Shown: positions 34,818 to 46,100 of the stretch, in pieces
Position numbering within the stretch: the first letter of the stretch is position 1
Layout of the letters: every line of letters begins with the position of its first letter
Assembly (NCBI GenBank): GCA_022225965.2
Contig: JAKJXP020000032.1
Location: 248,001-312,000, forward strand
DNA length: 64,000 nucleotides
Direction: 5' to 3'
Origin: Diatrype stigma
Lineage: Eukaryota > Ascomycota > Sordariomycetes > Xylariales > Diatrypaceae
Notes under the pieces: model-generated
What the model saw: the letters and a program-made list of their open reading frames with translations, nothing else
Told to the model about the DNA's origin: nothing
Databases searched by the model: none
Translations under genes and position numbers: made by a program

Positions 34818-36850
34818 CTATTACTACGCCGGCGCGAAAAGCTTGTTCCTATACGGCAAAGAATGTTTGCAACCCCGATGTCAAAATAGATACTATAATC
34901 GATAACCAACAAACTCGAGAGACATTATTCCATCAAATCTGACCATCGGACCGTAGCGAGTGAGCGAGTGGTGCGCGGAAGTGGCGTGCCAGTGTACAAA
35001 GCAAAGCCCGAGTTAGCCTGTTGGCTCGCCTCTAACCGTATGTTCTGTTATGCACGTTGGTGATGCTGAATTGCACGTGAAATCCGCTAATTGGGTGGCT
35101 ACTTGGCCCCCAGGGGCCGTTGAAGAGCCCATGCCATATTCTGCATGTCTGCCCCGTCCAGTATGCACGTCCCGACTGAAAGCACCAGCCGACTGGGATC
35201 TTGTGGGATCCAATCTATCAGGGGTCTTGCAGGCTAATCGGCGACCCCCGCAGCCCTTGTGCGTTCCGACGAGGAAATTCGCTCCGTCTTGCGTGCCTAG
35301 CTTATGCGTTTCGGGCGTTAGTCGGTCCCAATTGTGTGTGACGGCTTCGATCGATATGAATGGAGACCGTCCTGCTTACCGGCTGGCAAGGCTTGATGGG
35401 GCTTGATGGTAACGATCCATTCGGCTTTCTCATGTTGGCAAGTTTGGAGGGTCGTATTCAGGTAGTTCTTGACCGTCTTCAGGTAGGTATTGCCTATAAC
35501 TGCTCACCATATCGGCAATAGTTCCTCCAAGTCATGGTGAGCCTGGCGAGATGGGCGAGATGGTGGGTGCGTATAAATACCGAACGAAGTTCACCAAGAG
35601 ATTACCTAGTGCTATGCTAAGACTAGCATCATCGCCCGATCGTCCCGACCATCGATGGACGAGGCGGAGCACACCAAGCTAGCCCATTAGTAAAAGTTCC
35701 CCTTCTACTTGGCAACCGAGTTGGTAGGGAGCTTATCATGTGCCTATTCGACCTCAAAACGACGTGCATGATGATGCTCGTCCGACTTGTGATCTCCTGG
35801 TGGTTCTGTTCACAGCACTGAACGAAGGACACGGATCAACAGGACGAACAATTACATTTCGGCATGAAATCATCGTGACTCTAGCTCGGAATGTGATTCT
35901 ACCGCCATTCATCGAGCTGCCAAGATTCGTCGCAACCTTATCCATACGTATAAAGGCAGTTCCCAGTTATTTCGGAAGCTTACAGGCGACGTCGAGTCAA
36001 ATTATGATCAAAGACCGAAACCTAATTATCCAGCATAATCGGAATATGCCCGCGAATAGCAACCTGATTTTGCGGCTATCTTAGGGTAACGGTGGTCCCA
36101 GGTCTAAGTCTCAAGAGGAGCAAGAGCCTTATAGAGCTGCTCCGTAGTGTCAATTATCACGATAATAGGCTAATCGATCATCTGAAAAGCTCACTCAAGA
36201 AGGAATCTCCTTAGTCCATCTCCGATATCCCTAACGATAGGGGAACAAAGCTAAAGTTTCATGGTCGATATTGAGCACTACAAGAAATAGCCGGCGGCGT
36301 TCCTTGCGATATGACCATCTACAAGGACTCCAGATGTGTTGTTTTAAGTTGCCCGAGATGCATCCGTACCGTTCATTATTGCGAAGCTATGACTCGAATC
36401 GCAAGGCATGCAGACAGAGTCGCTGCTGCACTGGGAGAGCTTAAAGGGTATATACCTTCGGACGACAGCCGAAAGTTTATGTCTTCGCGCCGGCTAGCCT
36501 AGGTGTCATCCGATCTCTGACGTACATCACAGATGTAGTAGCAACTGTAAACCGTATGTGCAGTTGCGCTTCTATACGAAGTTGACGCCGAATAGATAGT
36601 AGATGATGAAGTCATCAATGCTTTGTCTTCGTCAGAAAGATGTTTGGATTTGGGTATTCAAATAGCGTTGTTTCCGGCCCTGAGTAACACGCTGATTCTA
36701 GTTCATCTATCCATCAGTCTATGAAACTACTGGTCCTGCTGTCATCCCAACATTCGAAGAGAAAAAAGGGGCAGACCACGCTATAGCACTCACATTCTCT
36801 AATCATTGCCTAGCTATTAATAAGTCCTGGCTATTGCGATATCCTTCACG
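34818..36850. promoter_or_regulatory. Shared divergent upstream region of the oxygenase and rhodopsin genes
   Basis: About 2 kb separates the start codons of the two divergent genes, with no credible gene inside. It contains a GGGATC direct repeat (35195-35210), CGATCGAT at 35348-35355, a GATC at 35638-35641 with CGAT 15 bases later, and a TATAAATA word at 35572-35579 on the plus strand. GATC/CGAT-type elements are the kind bound by the White Collar blue-light complex, but short words like these also occur by chance. Confidence 0.45.
35195..35210. promoter_or_regulatory. GGGATC direct repeat, 10-bp spacing (candidate light-response element)
   Basis: Two GGGATC copies with starts 10 bp apart, one helical turn, lie in the divergent region of the oxygenase/rhodopsin pair. 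Paired imperfect GATC-like elements are typical of White Collar targets in Neurospora. Function is inference only. Confidence 0.3.
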
Positions 36851-38089
36851 ATGCCTGGAAACGAAGCTCTCGGCGTCAACAACGCGGTCGGCCAGCAGGC
36901 GGACCTGGCGATCACCACGCACGGTTCGGACTGGTACTTCACAGTATGCGCGGTGATGGGGGTTACAACCCTGGCCATCATGGGGGCGGCACTCCGCAAG
37001 CCGCAGAGCCACCGCACGTTCCACTACATCACGGCCTCCATCACGGCCGTGGCCTGCATCTCGTACTTCTCGATGGGCGCCAACCTGGGGCAGGTGCCGA
37101 TCCAGGCCGAGTTCCTCCGCACCCGCAAGGTGGGCGCGGCCGGCACGCGCGAGATCTTCTACGCGCGTTACATCGACTGGGCGATTACGACGCCCCTGCT
37201 GCTGCTGGATCTGTTATTGACAGCTGGCGTGCCGACGCACACCATCCTGGTCACGCTGCTGGCCGACGAGATCATGGTGGTGACGGGCCTCGTGGGCGCG
37301 CTGACCCGCACCTCGTACAAGTGGGGATACTGGACTTTCGGCATGGTGGCGCTCTTCTTCATCGCGTACGAGCTGCTGTGGGACGCGCGCCGGCACGCGG
37401 CGCGCCTGGGCGGCGCCGCCCGCACCTCCTTCAACACCTGCGGCATCTACCTGGTCTTCATCTGGTTTCTGTACCCCATCGCCTGGGGCCTGAGCGAGGG
37501 CGGCAACGTCATCCACCCGGACGCCGAGGCCGCCTTCTACGGCGTCCTCGACGTCTTCGCCAAGCCCATCTTCGGCGCCATCCTGCTGTGGCAGCACCGC
37601 AATATCGCCCCCGCCAACCTCGGGCTCCACCTCCGCACGCGCTCCGAGCTGGGCGCGACCGGCAATACTGCGGGTACGGGCCTTCACGAGAAGCACCCGC
37701 ACGACAGGCATGGCGTCGCTTCCGATGTTCCGGGAGGCGGAGTTGGCGGAACGGGCGGGGCCCTCTCGGGGACGCCGGCTCCTGCTGGTGGTGGAGTGCA
37801 CCACGATGGCGTCCACCCTGAGGGGCCTGGTCCTAATGTCGCTAGCAATCCTGCTGCCACCGGTGGTCATACTGGGCACGGATTTGGACACGAAACTGGA
37901 CACGGAACTGGGGTCGGTACTGGGCATGGAACTGGGTACGACACTGGCACAGGAATCGGGCACGGAACTGGAACTGGAACTGGAATTGGACAAGGAACTG
38001 GAACTGGGATTGGGCATGGGACTGGACATGGCACGGGGACTGGACATGGGACTGGAGTTGGAACTGGAACTGGAACTGGAGTACTCTGA
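36851..38089 (+). CDS. Microbial (type I) rhodopsin, CarO-like putative light-driven H+ pump, 412 aa with Gly/Thr/His repeat tail
   Basis: Seven-helix retinal protein. Helix C reads [17 protein letters not shown]: Arg106, Asp109, Thr113 and Asp120 match bacteriorhodopsin Arg82, Asp85 (proton acceptor), Thr89 and Asp96 (proton donor). Helix F has [15 protein letters not shown], with Glu216 at the Glu194 place. Helix G has [10 protein letters not shown] with Asp234 and the retinal Schiff-base Lys238. The full Asp-Thr-Asp set supports outward proton pumping, as in Fusarium CarO and Leptosphaeria rhodopsin, rather than a slow sensory cycle. The start ATG is the first in frame; no intron is needed. 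After residue about 265 there is a tail of about 145 residues, ending in 70 residues of alternating Gly-Thr and Gly-His. Known fungal opsins of this group are near 300 residues, so the tail is unusual. The neighbouring carotenoid oxygenase could supply retinal. Confidence 0.93.
   Translation: MPGNEALGVNNAVGQQADLAITTHGSDWYFTVCAVMGVTTLAIMGAALRKPQSHRTFHYITASITAVACISYFSMGANLGQVPIQAEFLRTRKVGAAGTREIFYARYIDWAITTPLLLLDLLLTAGVPTHTILVTLLADEIMVVTGLVGALTRTSYKWGYWTFGMVALFFIAYELLWDARRHAARLGGAARTSFNTCGIYLVFIWFLYPIAWGLSEGGNVIHPDAEAAFYGVLDVFAKPIFGAILLWQHRNIAPANLGLHLRTRSELGATGNTAGTGLHEKHPHDRHGVASDVPGGGVGGTGGALSGTPAPAGGGVHHDGVHPEGPGPNVASNPAATGGHTGHGFGHETGHGTGVGTGHGTGYDTGTGIGHGTGTGTGIGQGTGTGIGHGTGHGTGTGHGTGVGTGTGTGVL
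37861..38086. repeat. Hexanucleotide minisatellite coding Gly-Thr / Gly-His
   Basis: Degenerate tandem array of GGNACT and GGNCAT-like hexamers at the 3' end of the rhodopsin coding region. Because the unit is six bases, copy-number change keeps the reading frame. Another plus-strand frame is also open here and would read as Glu-Leu repeats, as expected for a low-complexity array. Confidence 0.9.
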
Positions 38090-38786
38090 TTTGCTATATT
38101 GTTGGACGAGCGTCGCTACAGAGAGGAACTTGTTCGACCAAGGAAGCCTGTGCAGGAACAAATAAATGTAGATTAATATGTGTTGATTGTCGAGTGATTT
38201 CTAATCGAAGGTTGTAGGACAACATAGAGATGTTGTTGCTGAGAAAATACGGAATTCCGGGATCTATGACCTTCCATATCTACGTGAACGCCTCTAAATA
38301 TGTTTTCTCAGGGATGAGTGAGAGCTCAATTCAGCTCAGTCTCCTGCCCCTATACCAGTCCCAGACACCAACAAGGTGTTGAAGGCGCGTGATGGGGACT
38401 ACATACCATTCACTCCCAACCCCTTTCCTTTGGACTACTTGACTTACATGACCAAGTGGGATGTCCACGATTGCTAAGACTGATGTCTCATAATCACCAA
38501 TACAGTAGATAGTGTATCATGATGATGGTAGCTTGCAAACGAGCCTTCCTATATTGTAATTTCAAGGTCGGATTGTCCGCTGATCGCAGTCAAGTACATA
38601 CGGCGTTTCCGTAGATAAATAAGCCCAGCTTACATAGGAATTGTTGCTAACGCCAACATCCTCGCAACCTTGGCTGTACCATCACCAATATATCACTGTA
38701 AGAAGATAGTATATCCCGTCCACCACTCATCTGCCCAAACATCCGCTGATACAAAGCAACCACGTCAATCCACCCGCTCTTCCAAC
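38090..38786. other. Intergenic between convergent rhodopsin and permease genes
   Basis: About 0.7 kb with no gene. It should hold the 3' untranslated regions and terminators of both convergent genes. Confidence 0.5.
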
Positions 38787-40771
38787 TCACTTCCACCTCC
38801 TACCACCCGCGTTTCCCCTCCTCCACTTCATCGACCTTGCCGCCGCCTCCTCCGTCGCACCGCCCGCACTATCCGCGCAAGCCCCGCGCCCAGCAAACAT
38901 GCTCCCCGGCCCGAAGTCCGGGGTCCCGCCCAGCGACCCGAAGATGTCGCCGACGTAGTTGGCGGGGCGGACCCCGGCCTCGTACGTGCAGCGCCAGTCG
39001 GCGACGATGCCGCGCACGACCTCGACGCCCGCCCGGTACTGGTTCTCGATCGCGATGTCGAACCCGGTCTGGTCTTCGTGCCGGAGGTGGTCGTACGCCG
39101 ACATGCCCGGGGGTGGGCGGTCGAAGTTGGAGCCTGGTTTGTCCGAAAAAGGGATTGTGAGTATGGCGAGTAAGTGAAATGAAAATGTTAGGAAGTGATG
39201 GAGGTCATACGAGAGGGAGAGGCGGTGGGTGGTCAGCTAGGGCTTTTGCTCTGCTCGTCTCATTATCCCTTTATTGACCAGTAGCCCCGCCCTATGTCGT
39301 TCTGTGATGCCCGTCTCCCTTTCCGGCAGGCAGCTTCAACCAGTCAAAGTGAATGAAGAGCTCCGTGACACAAGGGTAAAATCCCTCAAGAACGAAAGGA
39401 AAGGAAGAAAAGAAAGAAAAAGAGGAGAAAGGGGAAGGAGAAAAGACAAGAAAAAGGTTGACCTACCAGTCCGCATGACAATAGCCCGCGTATAGTCCAC
39501 CAACCCCCACAGGTGCGCGCGCAGCAGCGCCTCGAGCACAGCGACGTCCTCCTGAGCCGTCATGCAGTACGTCGGCGGCTGGCCGATCTGGGTCTGGTTC
39601 GTCCAGACGCGCGTCGTGTTCTCAAAGGCCTCACTCAGCAGGGTACCCGAGTAGTACACGTCGCTGGTGGCGACGTCGCAGGCGTGCACGGCCGGGGGGC
39701 GCGTCGCCGCGGCATAGATGCCCGCCGGCTGCGCGCTCGCGTAGCGCGCCCGGTGCGCCGCCACGGCCGCCGAGTCCGACAGCATCGCGCGCCGCGCTAG
39801 GTCTGCCGCACGGTCCCGCAGCGCCGCGTTCAGCTCTAGCACCTCCGTGCCGTACAGCACCGTCGGGTAGTCCGAGGGCGCGAACCCGCCGTAGGGCAGG
39901 TAGCCCGTGGTGAGCTTCGGGTTGGGGCTGGGGTGGCCCGGCGGCGGGGGGTGGTCGCTGTCAGGGGGGTTGTTGGAGTTGGCGTTGGCGTTGGCGGCCG
40001 CGTCAGCCGGCACCTCTGCGACCAGCTCGCGCGCGTCCAGCTCGTACTGCAGTGCCACCTGCACGGCGAACCCGGCCAGGGCCACGCCGCCCAGCGTGGC
40101 CAGCTTTGGGCTCACGCCCGCGATGCCGCTCGCGAGGAAGTACGTCCGGCGCAGGTCGAATTGTGCCGACGAGCCGAGGACGAGCGCCGTGATCGACGTT
40201 GCTGCGTTGATCTCGGACTCGCCCGTCGTCACTTGGCACACGTCGCCCGCCGCCGTGCAGTGCACCTGCGGGTACATGGGCGATAGACCTGGGACGGAGA
40301 TGTTCACGGTCAGGAGGTCCCCCAGGCCGCTGCTTGGAAAGTTCCTGTACCAAATGTCCGCCTCGGGCTGAAACTGTTTTCGGTAGATCGGGTGTGTTAG
40401 CGATGTCTTCTACGGATGTTACATGGCTACATCCACAAAAGGATGACATGATCCAAGCATATAACAAGTAACGAGTAGCGACAGATTCAGAAACACAAGT
40501 ATGCTTGGAACTGGATCCACTGGTCTCTCTCTTGAGCGTTTATACCGACTGTATTCGAGTGGGCGTGTGTGCTTTGTCAAGTCGCAAGAATATCAGAACG
40601 CCAAGTACAGACCATGTTGACGATCATGACCTTAGGGGTTATCTTCCCCTGATCTTTTTCTTCCGCCGCCATGGTGCATGTATTCGCATCGGTGCGGGAA
40701 GGTGGTATGTCATCCGCTATGACGAGACGAAGGCAGCTCCCCACGAGTAAGATTGAGCCGGAAAGCTGCAT
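38787..40771 (-). CDS. Purine nucleoside permease (NUP family), 470 aa, 3 exons
   Basis: Exons are 40771..40613, 40373..39467 and 39133..38787, total 1413 nt. Junction sequences are PKVMIVNM|FQPEADIWY and IVMRTG|SNFDRPPPG, both standard for the family. The N-terminus (MQLSGSILLVGSCLRLVIA) looks like a signal peptide or membrane anchor. Family blocks include VPGLSPMYPQVHCTAAGDVCQ, ATLGGVALAGFAV and TYCMTAQEDVAVLEAL. The Candida albicans member (NUP) imports purine nucleosides; the fold resembles nucleoside phosphorylases, so an enzymatic role has also been considered for the family. The first donor is GTCTGT, weaker than usual, but the downstream CTAACA branch site, acceptor and exact phase support it. 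The second intron (333 nt) is long and very purine-rich on the plus strand. The last 35 residues are Arg/Ala-rich and poorly conserved in appearance. Confidence 0.88.
39391..39458. repeat. Purine tract inside an intron
   Basis: A 68-base, almost pure A/G stretch on the plus strand lies within the second intron of the purine nucleoside permease gene (pyrimidine tract on the transcript), just after the donor site. Confidence 0.8.
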
Positions 40772-43100
40772 GGTCTGAGTGTCCTAGGAATAAATGATAA
40801 GTGAGATTTACGAAATGAAACGCCTCAGATAGCGATGCTTGGCGTTCTATGACAGGATCGACGCCGAGAGCGTTGAAGGCAAACGTAAAAGATCAGGACA
40901 GACAACGAAGAAATGCAAGGGCTCTATGTACCCTTCCGACGAAGCACAGGGGTATAAATAACAACTATCTCCCGAGACAACGAGGGAACCGTTTGCTTCG
41001 ATTCTACATAAGATGGTTGTTGGTAGGATAGGGTTCCACGATAACTTCTCAGCATAGCAGCTGAGCAGCCAGCGTGACAGTCGGGTAGATGGACAAGTAA
41101 GATCGCATCCCACAAGACCCAGCGACTCATCTCCCGAGAGCCTTTCCCGGTTGCTGGAAGCGTTCGGTGACCATGACTACTCCGTAGCAAGCCATTCAAG
41201 CCATGCTATTGTAGCCAAGGACGCCACAAGGGTCAGAGTAACCCTTGCGCATGGTCGGCTTAACCTTATAGTTAGTGTTTTGGTACAGGGCAAATGCCGA
41301 CGACAATTGGAGGAAGACTCAAGGTTGATATCTTTTCAGTCCCGAACCCACCTTACTCCCTACACTATTATCAGTTAGGTTCACCGACCCGATGTAACAG
41401 TAACTAGCATCCAGCACGATAACATGGCATACGTAAAAATGAGGCACGTGAACGTGTGTAGATGATATGGTTTTGTACTATGTGCTGGTTTCTCGGCCCA
41501 GAACGTATAGGGTTACATGTCTAGACAACTACGGAATTCTATTACATACTCTATGATATTGATCTCTCCTATAAGCGAGGCCTAGCTAGCAAACAGCCAA
41601 TCACGTATAACGTCTCACCTTACGGGTCGTCGAGCCAGCTGGGATGAATCATGTCATGGTGAATGCTACTCGAGGTTTTCGGACTCAAAGGACAAGATAC
41701 GTGATAATCGCCTTAAGGTCGATAACCGTTTTCTTAGGACGAGACATTTTGAGCGACACAAACAAGGCAAGACATCAATCATTACCAGTGACCAGGGTCT
41801 CTGTTCCCCACGGCAGACTGCCTCATCTGGGTGCACAACATCCCAACGACCAGGCGGTGTGATATGAACCAGCTCGGTTATCTGGCGTCCCGAGATATGG
41901 ATGGACTCGGGCCCTGTTGTGTAGCGTTCTAATCTTGATGCTACTTGTTCGTGGCCGAAGAGGATATTAATTCTATCTCTGACCTCGAGGACAAGCAAGC
42001 TATGCCGAAGCCGATGGGCGCCTTCCAACCTTTTTCACTACGGTAGTGGAGGTCATTTGCATTCTTGTGCTGGGCTGCCTCTTACAATCTCATTGCCGGC
42101 ATCGACACGAGAAGAACGATTATTAATCACACTGAGTCTTCGGTAGTTCGCATTCGAGTCATGATGTTCCACTCATCCTTTGAGTATCAGGGTGCAGATC
42201 CTGTATCGTCACAAGTTGGCAACAAGATAATAGCTAAAAGGGAGAGGGGCGGAGGTCTACACGACCAGCAAAATAGCAGCGCGCAAACCTCCACGAATAT
42301 TAGTCAGGTTCATGAACATAGACCCGCGTATACTATCTAGAGAGCAAAGTCAATAGAGTATCATGTCATAGTGTAAGATTTTATGGCGGTCATTTAGCCA
42401 CGGACCCAATTTGAACAGGTCAGAGAATAACCATGTCACGTACTCTGGCAGCCATGTAGATCTCACTGGGTGAGGTGTTTAGAGATGTCTAAGTACAACC
42501 ACATACCTTCTACTGTCTTGGCCCATAGACTGTTCCCGAAATATACATGTGGTAATCCTACATACTCCCAAGTCTCTCCTATAGCTGTAATAGTAAGCTC
42601 TAGTTTGCTGTGATGCGCCTATATATGAGACCACAACCCCAACAATACGTGTTCGCCCCTATCAGGGAATTTCAAGGCGACAACCCTGCACTGGCTGTGT
42701 CTATAGATAAACAGATTTCATTAGCGTTGAAAATACAGTAATGGTCCCGGGAATCTATATATCCTTCAAATCCCCTTGAATGTTATGTTTCGGAGGAGGG
42801 AATTAAGGGAACAGAATGGATGAGTATCACTTACCGGTCTGAAAAGGCAAATTTCTTCCTAGTCACATGCTTAGGTTAGATCACAGAAATACTCCATACC
42901 CTAGCCATGAAGGAGGACATAGTGGCCTGCAATCGATTCAATAGGGACACAAGCATTTGCTATTAGGAACAAGGGGATACAACGTAGTCTCAACTCTCCA
43001 GTACAGCAAATGGTACCTCCTGATACTCGAACATCTACTTCTCCATCCACCAGGGAAGGATCTGAACGGACATCAACCCATCCAACAAACACAGCACACC
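40772..43100. other. Long intergenic region, no gene seen
   Basis: About 2.3 kb between the permease and the ABC transporter. A minus-strand 120-codon frame at 41666..42028 opens on TTG rather than ATG and has no recognised motifs. No repeats of note. Confidence 0.45.
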
Positions 43101-46100
43101 TTAATCCCGAACAAGTTCAGCGAACCTCCCCCCTTTCGCGAGTAACTCCTCATAGCCGCCAAGCTCCACAACCTGGCCCTGATCCATAACTATGACATGG
43201 TCTGCCGCCTTCATCAAATCCCGATTATGTGTAGCCACGACGATAGCTGGCCCCTTATGCCTCGCATTACCTACCGCCATGCCTCCTCGTCCTGTATCCA
43301 CCTTCCCACTAGAATGATCATCATCCCCATCGCTCTCATCATAGCCATGATCACGACCGTCAGCATCCCGCTCACCATGTCGGCTATGCCGGGCACACCA
43401 GCTACTAAAAGCACAAAATTCCTTTCTCGCACACTCGCCATCCCCGCACCGGCCCCTGACGAGATCAGCCAGCACGGCCGCGACCCCACCAGCCGCATCG
43501 GCATCCAGCGCACTGGTCGGCTCGTCGAGAACCAGCAGGCGCGGACGCCGCGCCAGCGCGCGCGCGATGCACACGCGCTGGGCCTGGCCGCCACTGAGCG
43601 CGACCCCGCCCCCGCCGTCGTCGCCCGCCACCTTCGTGTGGTAGCCCTCGGGCAAGCCCTGCACGTAGTCGTGGATGCCGGCGGCGATGGCGGCCCGCGT
43701 CAGGTTCCGCGCCGACCGCAGCGCCGACCCCGCCGGGAGGCCGTACAGGATGTTGGACCCCACCGAGCATGGGAATAGTACCGGCGCCTGCGGCACGTAG
43801 GATAGGTGCGTGCGCAGCGAGTTTAGGTCGATGTCGTGCGTGGGGGTGCCGGCGAATGTGAGTGGGTTTGGGGGCTTGATGATGTTGCTGTAACTGCTAC
43901 TGCTGCTGCTGCCGCTACTTCTGGGTGAAGAAGCTGTGATAGCCGGAGAATCGGGCATGTAGAGCCCCAGAAGCAACGAGACGAGCGTGCTTTTCCCACA
44001 GCCGGAAGGTCCGACGATGGCAATGGACATGCCGGCGTCAATCCGAAGTGTGATGTCGCGCAACACGGTGACATTTGGGTTCGAAGGGTATCGGAAGTTC
44101 AACCTGTTCATGCGGATGGGAAAGGGGCTGACAAGATACTGTTTCTCCACGGTTTCGGTAGTCATCCGCATCGCCATTTTAGCATGATAACGCCCCTTTC
44201 GTTCTTTTCCATCGCCAGACATTTCATCCACTGCGTTATCCTTAGCCATAGTAGTGGCATCCGCATTGACGGCACAAGTTGCCGCCGTATCCGGGACTCG
44301 AGCCTGCTCCTCATCGACTGGAAGATGCGCGTAGTATAGCAGGCGAGCGGCGGAAGCCTTCGCGGCCGCGACCCCAGGAACCGAATGCAACATGTTAGAC
44401 GCGGTGCTGAGTCCAAGAACCAGCAGGTTCACGACCTGAAGTACTCTTCCAGCCACCATCATTGGCGTCGTCGTCGTCGTCGTGTCGTCCCCAACACCCA
44501 TCATCGCCATCCCCACCCCCTCCTGACTCTCGCTGCTACTGAAAGCATCGGCACTGCCATGGAAGCCCGCCAGCAAAACACCCGCATACCAAAACGTAAC
44601 AGCCATCATGAACCACCCCGCCGCCTGCCACACTGCAAACAGCGCCGCAGTCTCAACAGCACCCCGCACCCCGACGGAAAACGAACGCGCCGCCGACCGC
44701 GCATGCCGCTTCGCGAAGAAGCGCTCGAGCACCAGCGCGCGCACGACGCGGACCCTCGCCAGGGGCGCCAGCGCGCCCGCCGCGACACCCGCCGTGTCGG
44801 CAGCCGCGTCATCGCAGCGCGCGGCGCAGCGCTGCGCCGCCTTGGCGTGGACGGCCGAGGCGGCGACCAGAAGCGACGTGCTGGCCAGCGCGACGAGCGT
44901 CAGGCGCCACGACAGGCAGAGCGCCCAGCCGATGGAGCTGGTGGCGACGAGCGCTGCGATCAGCAGGGGCGGGCCGAAGGCGCTCACGAGCTGGCGCACG
45001 TCGTCGGCGGCGCGGTCGAGGCTGCAGGCGCTGACGATGCGGTTGGGGTGCCGCGAGGCGTGGGTTTCGTCGGTGGGGGCGGGGAAGGGGGATGGTGAGG
45101 GGGGGAGGGGGAAGTTGTTGTTGCTGTTATTGCTGTAGGGTGGGTTTTGGTCGCGCCGACAGTCCCCTGAGCAGAACCACGATCGCGGCTGGCGCAGCAC
45201 GGCGGCGAAGGCGCGTAGTTTTAGGGCGTCGACCCATGCCTGACCCGCGCGGTCGAGGAGGTAGTGGCCTAGCACGGTGGCGAGGGCGCCGAGTGTCGCT
45301 ACCAGTAACAGGTACAGCGACCAGCGGCGGCCTGAGGCCAGGCGCGTCTCGGCAGCGGCTGCTGCGTCTTCTGCGTAGTCTGCCTGGTATAGGGTTGCCA
45401 GCAGGTTCGCGAAGACGATCGAGAAGGTCGGCACGCAGGCCGCGATTACGACGCACATGCATAAGCCGACCACGACGAAGAAGCGCTCGCGGGGCCGGAT
45501 ATTGGGCCAGATCGTGCTGTAGATGGTCCAGAGGGAAATCTCCTCTGCGTTATTCTTCCGCTTATCCTTGTCGTTGTTGTCGCTTCCGGCTTGTTGATCC
45601 GGTTGCCGTCCCTCGCCGGTCTCCTCAATGGGGTGTCTGGGAGTAGTACTTGCTATCGTAGCAGTATGCTCGGGTTGAGGCTGCTTCCAGAAACCCGAAA
45701 TCCCATAAGATTTCTCGCTGTACTCTTCATAATGTCCCCAATGATTACTCATAGTATGGGATAGCCGACTCTCTAAATCTCTAAGACTTGCGCGATCTTC
45801 CATGAAGTTCTTGATCCCTTCCCGTATTCCGCTGCTCACCCTTGCGCCAGCTCGCTTTACCACCTAGGTAAGGCCAGAGCTTTTCGTCTGCGTTATCATG
45901 CGCTGTGTTTCTGGTATATCCCGTAGTTGCTGTTGGTAAAACGTGTGCCGCTTCTGTTGCAAATGACGATCCTCGACTTCGGAAACGGTACCTATTGACT
46001 GGTCACTGTTAGGGGTTTGCGATCCGTCGGTAAAGCTCTCTCTCGACAGCTGCATCTTCTGCTGCGACTTGATACTTAGAGGTCTCGAGAAATTCAAGAA

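Noticed and set aside
37214..38161. Long minus-strand frame opposite the rhodopsin gene
   Set aside because: It is the shadow of a GC-rich coding exon and a hexamer repeat; the plus strand has an unmistakable opsin.
37710..38165. Alternative plus-strand frame with Glu-Leu repeats over the rhodopsin tail
   Set aside because: The hexamer array leaves more than one frame open. Only the opsin frame is continuous with the seven-helix domain; no splice pair clearly switches frame.
41666..42028. 120-codon minus-strand frame (GRWDVVHPDE)
   Set aside because: Opens on TTG, has no splice-compatible partner exon and no known motif. Could be a relic, but support is too weak.
45724..45991. Intron GTACCG to CGAG removing the amber codon of the ABC gene
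   Set aside because: The 141-nt length keeps the frame, but the acceptor lacks a pyrimidine tract and the donor is weak compared with the gene's other introns.
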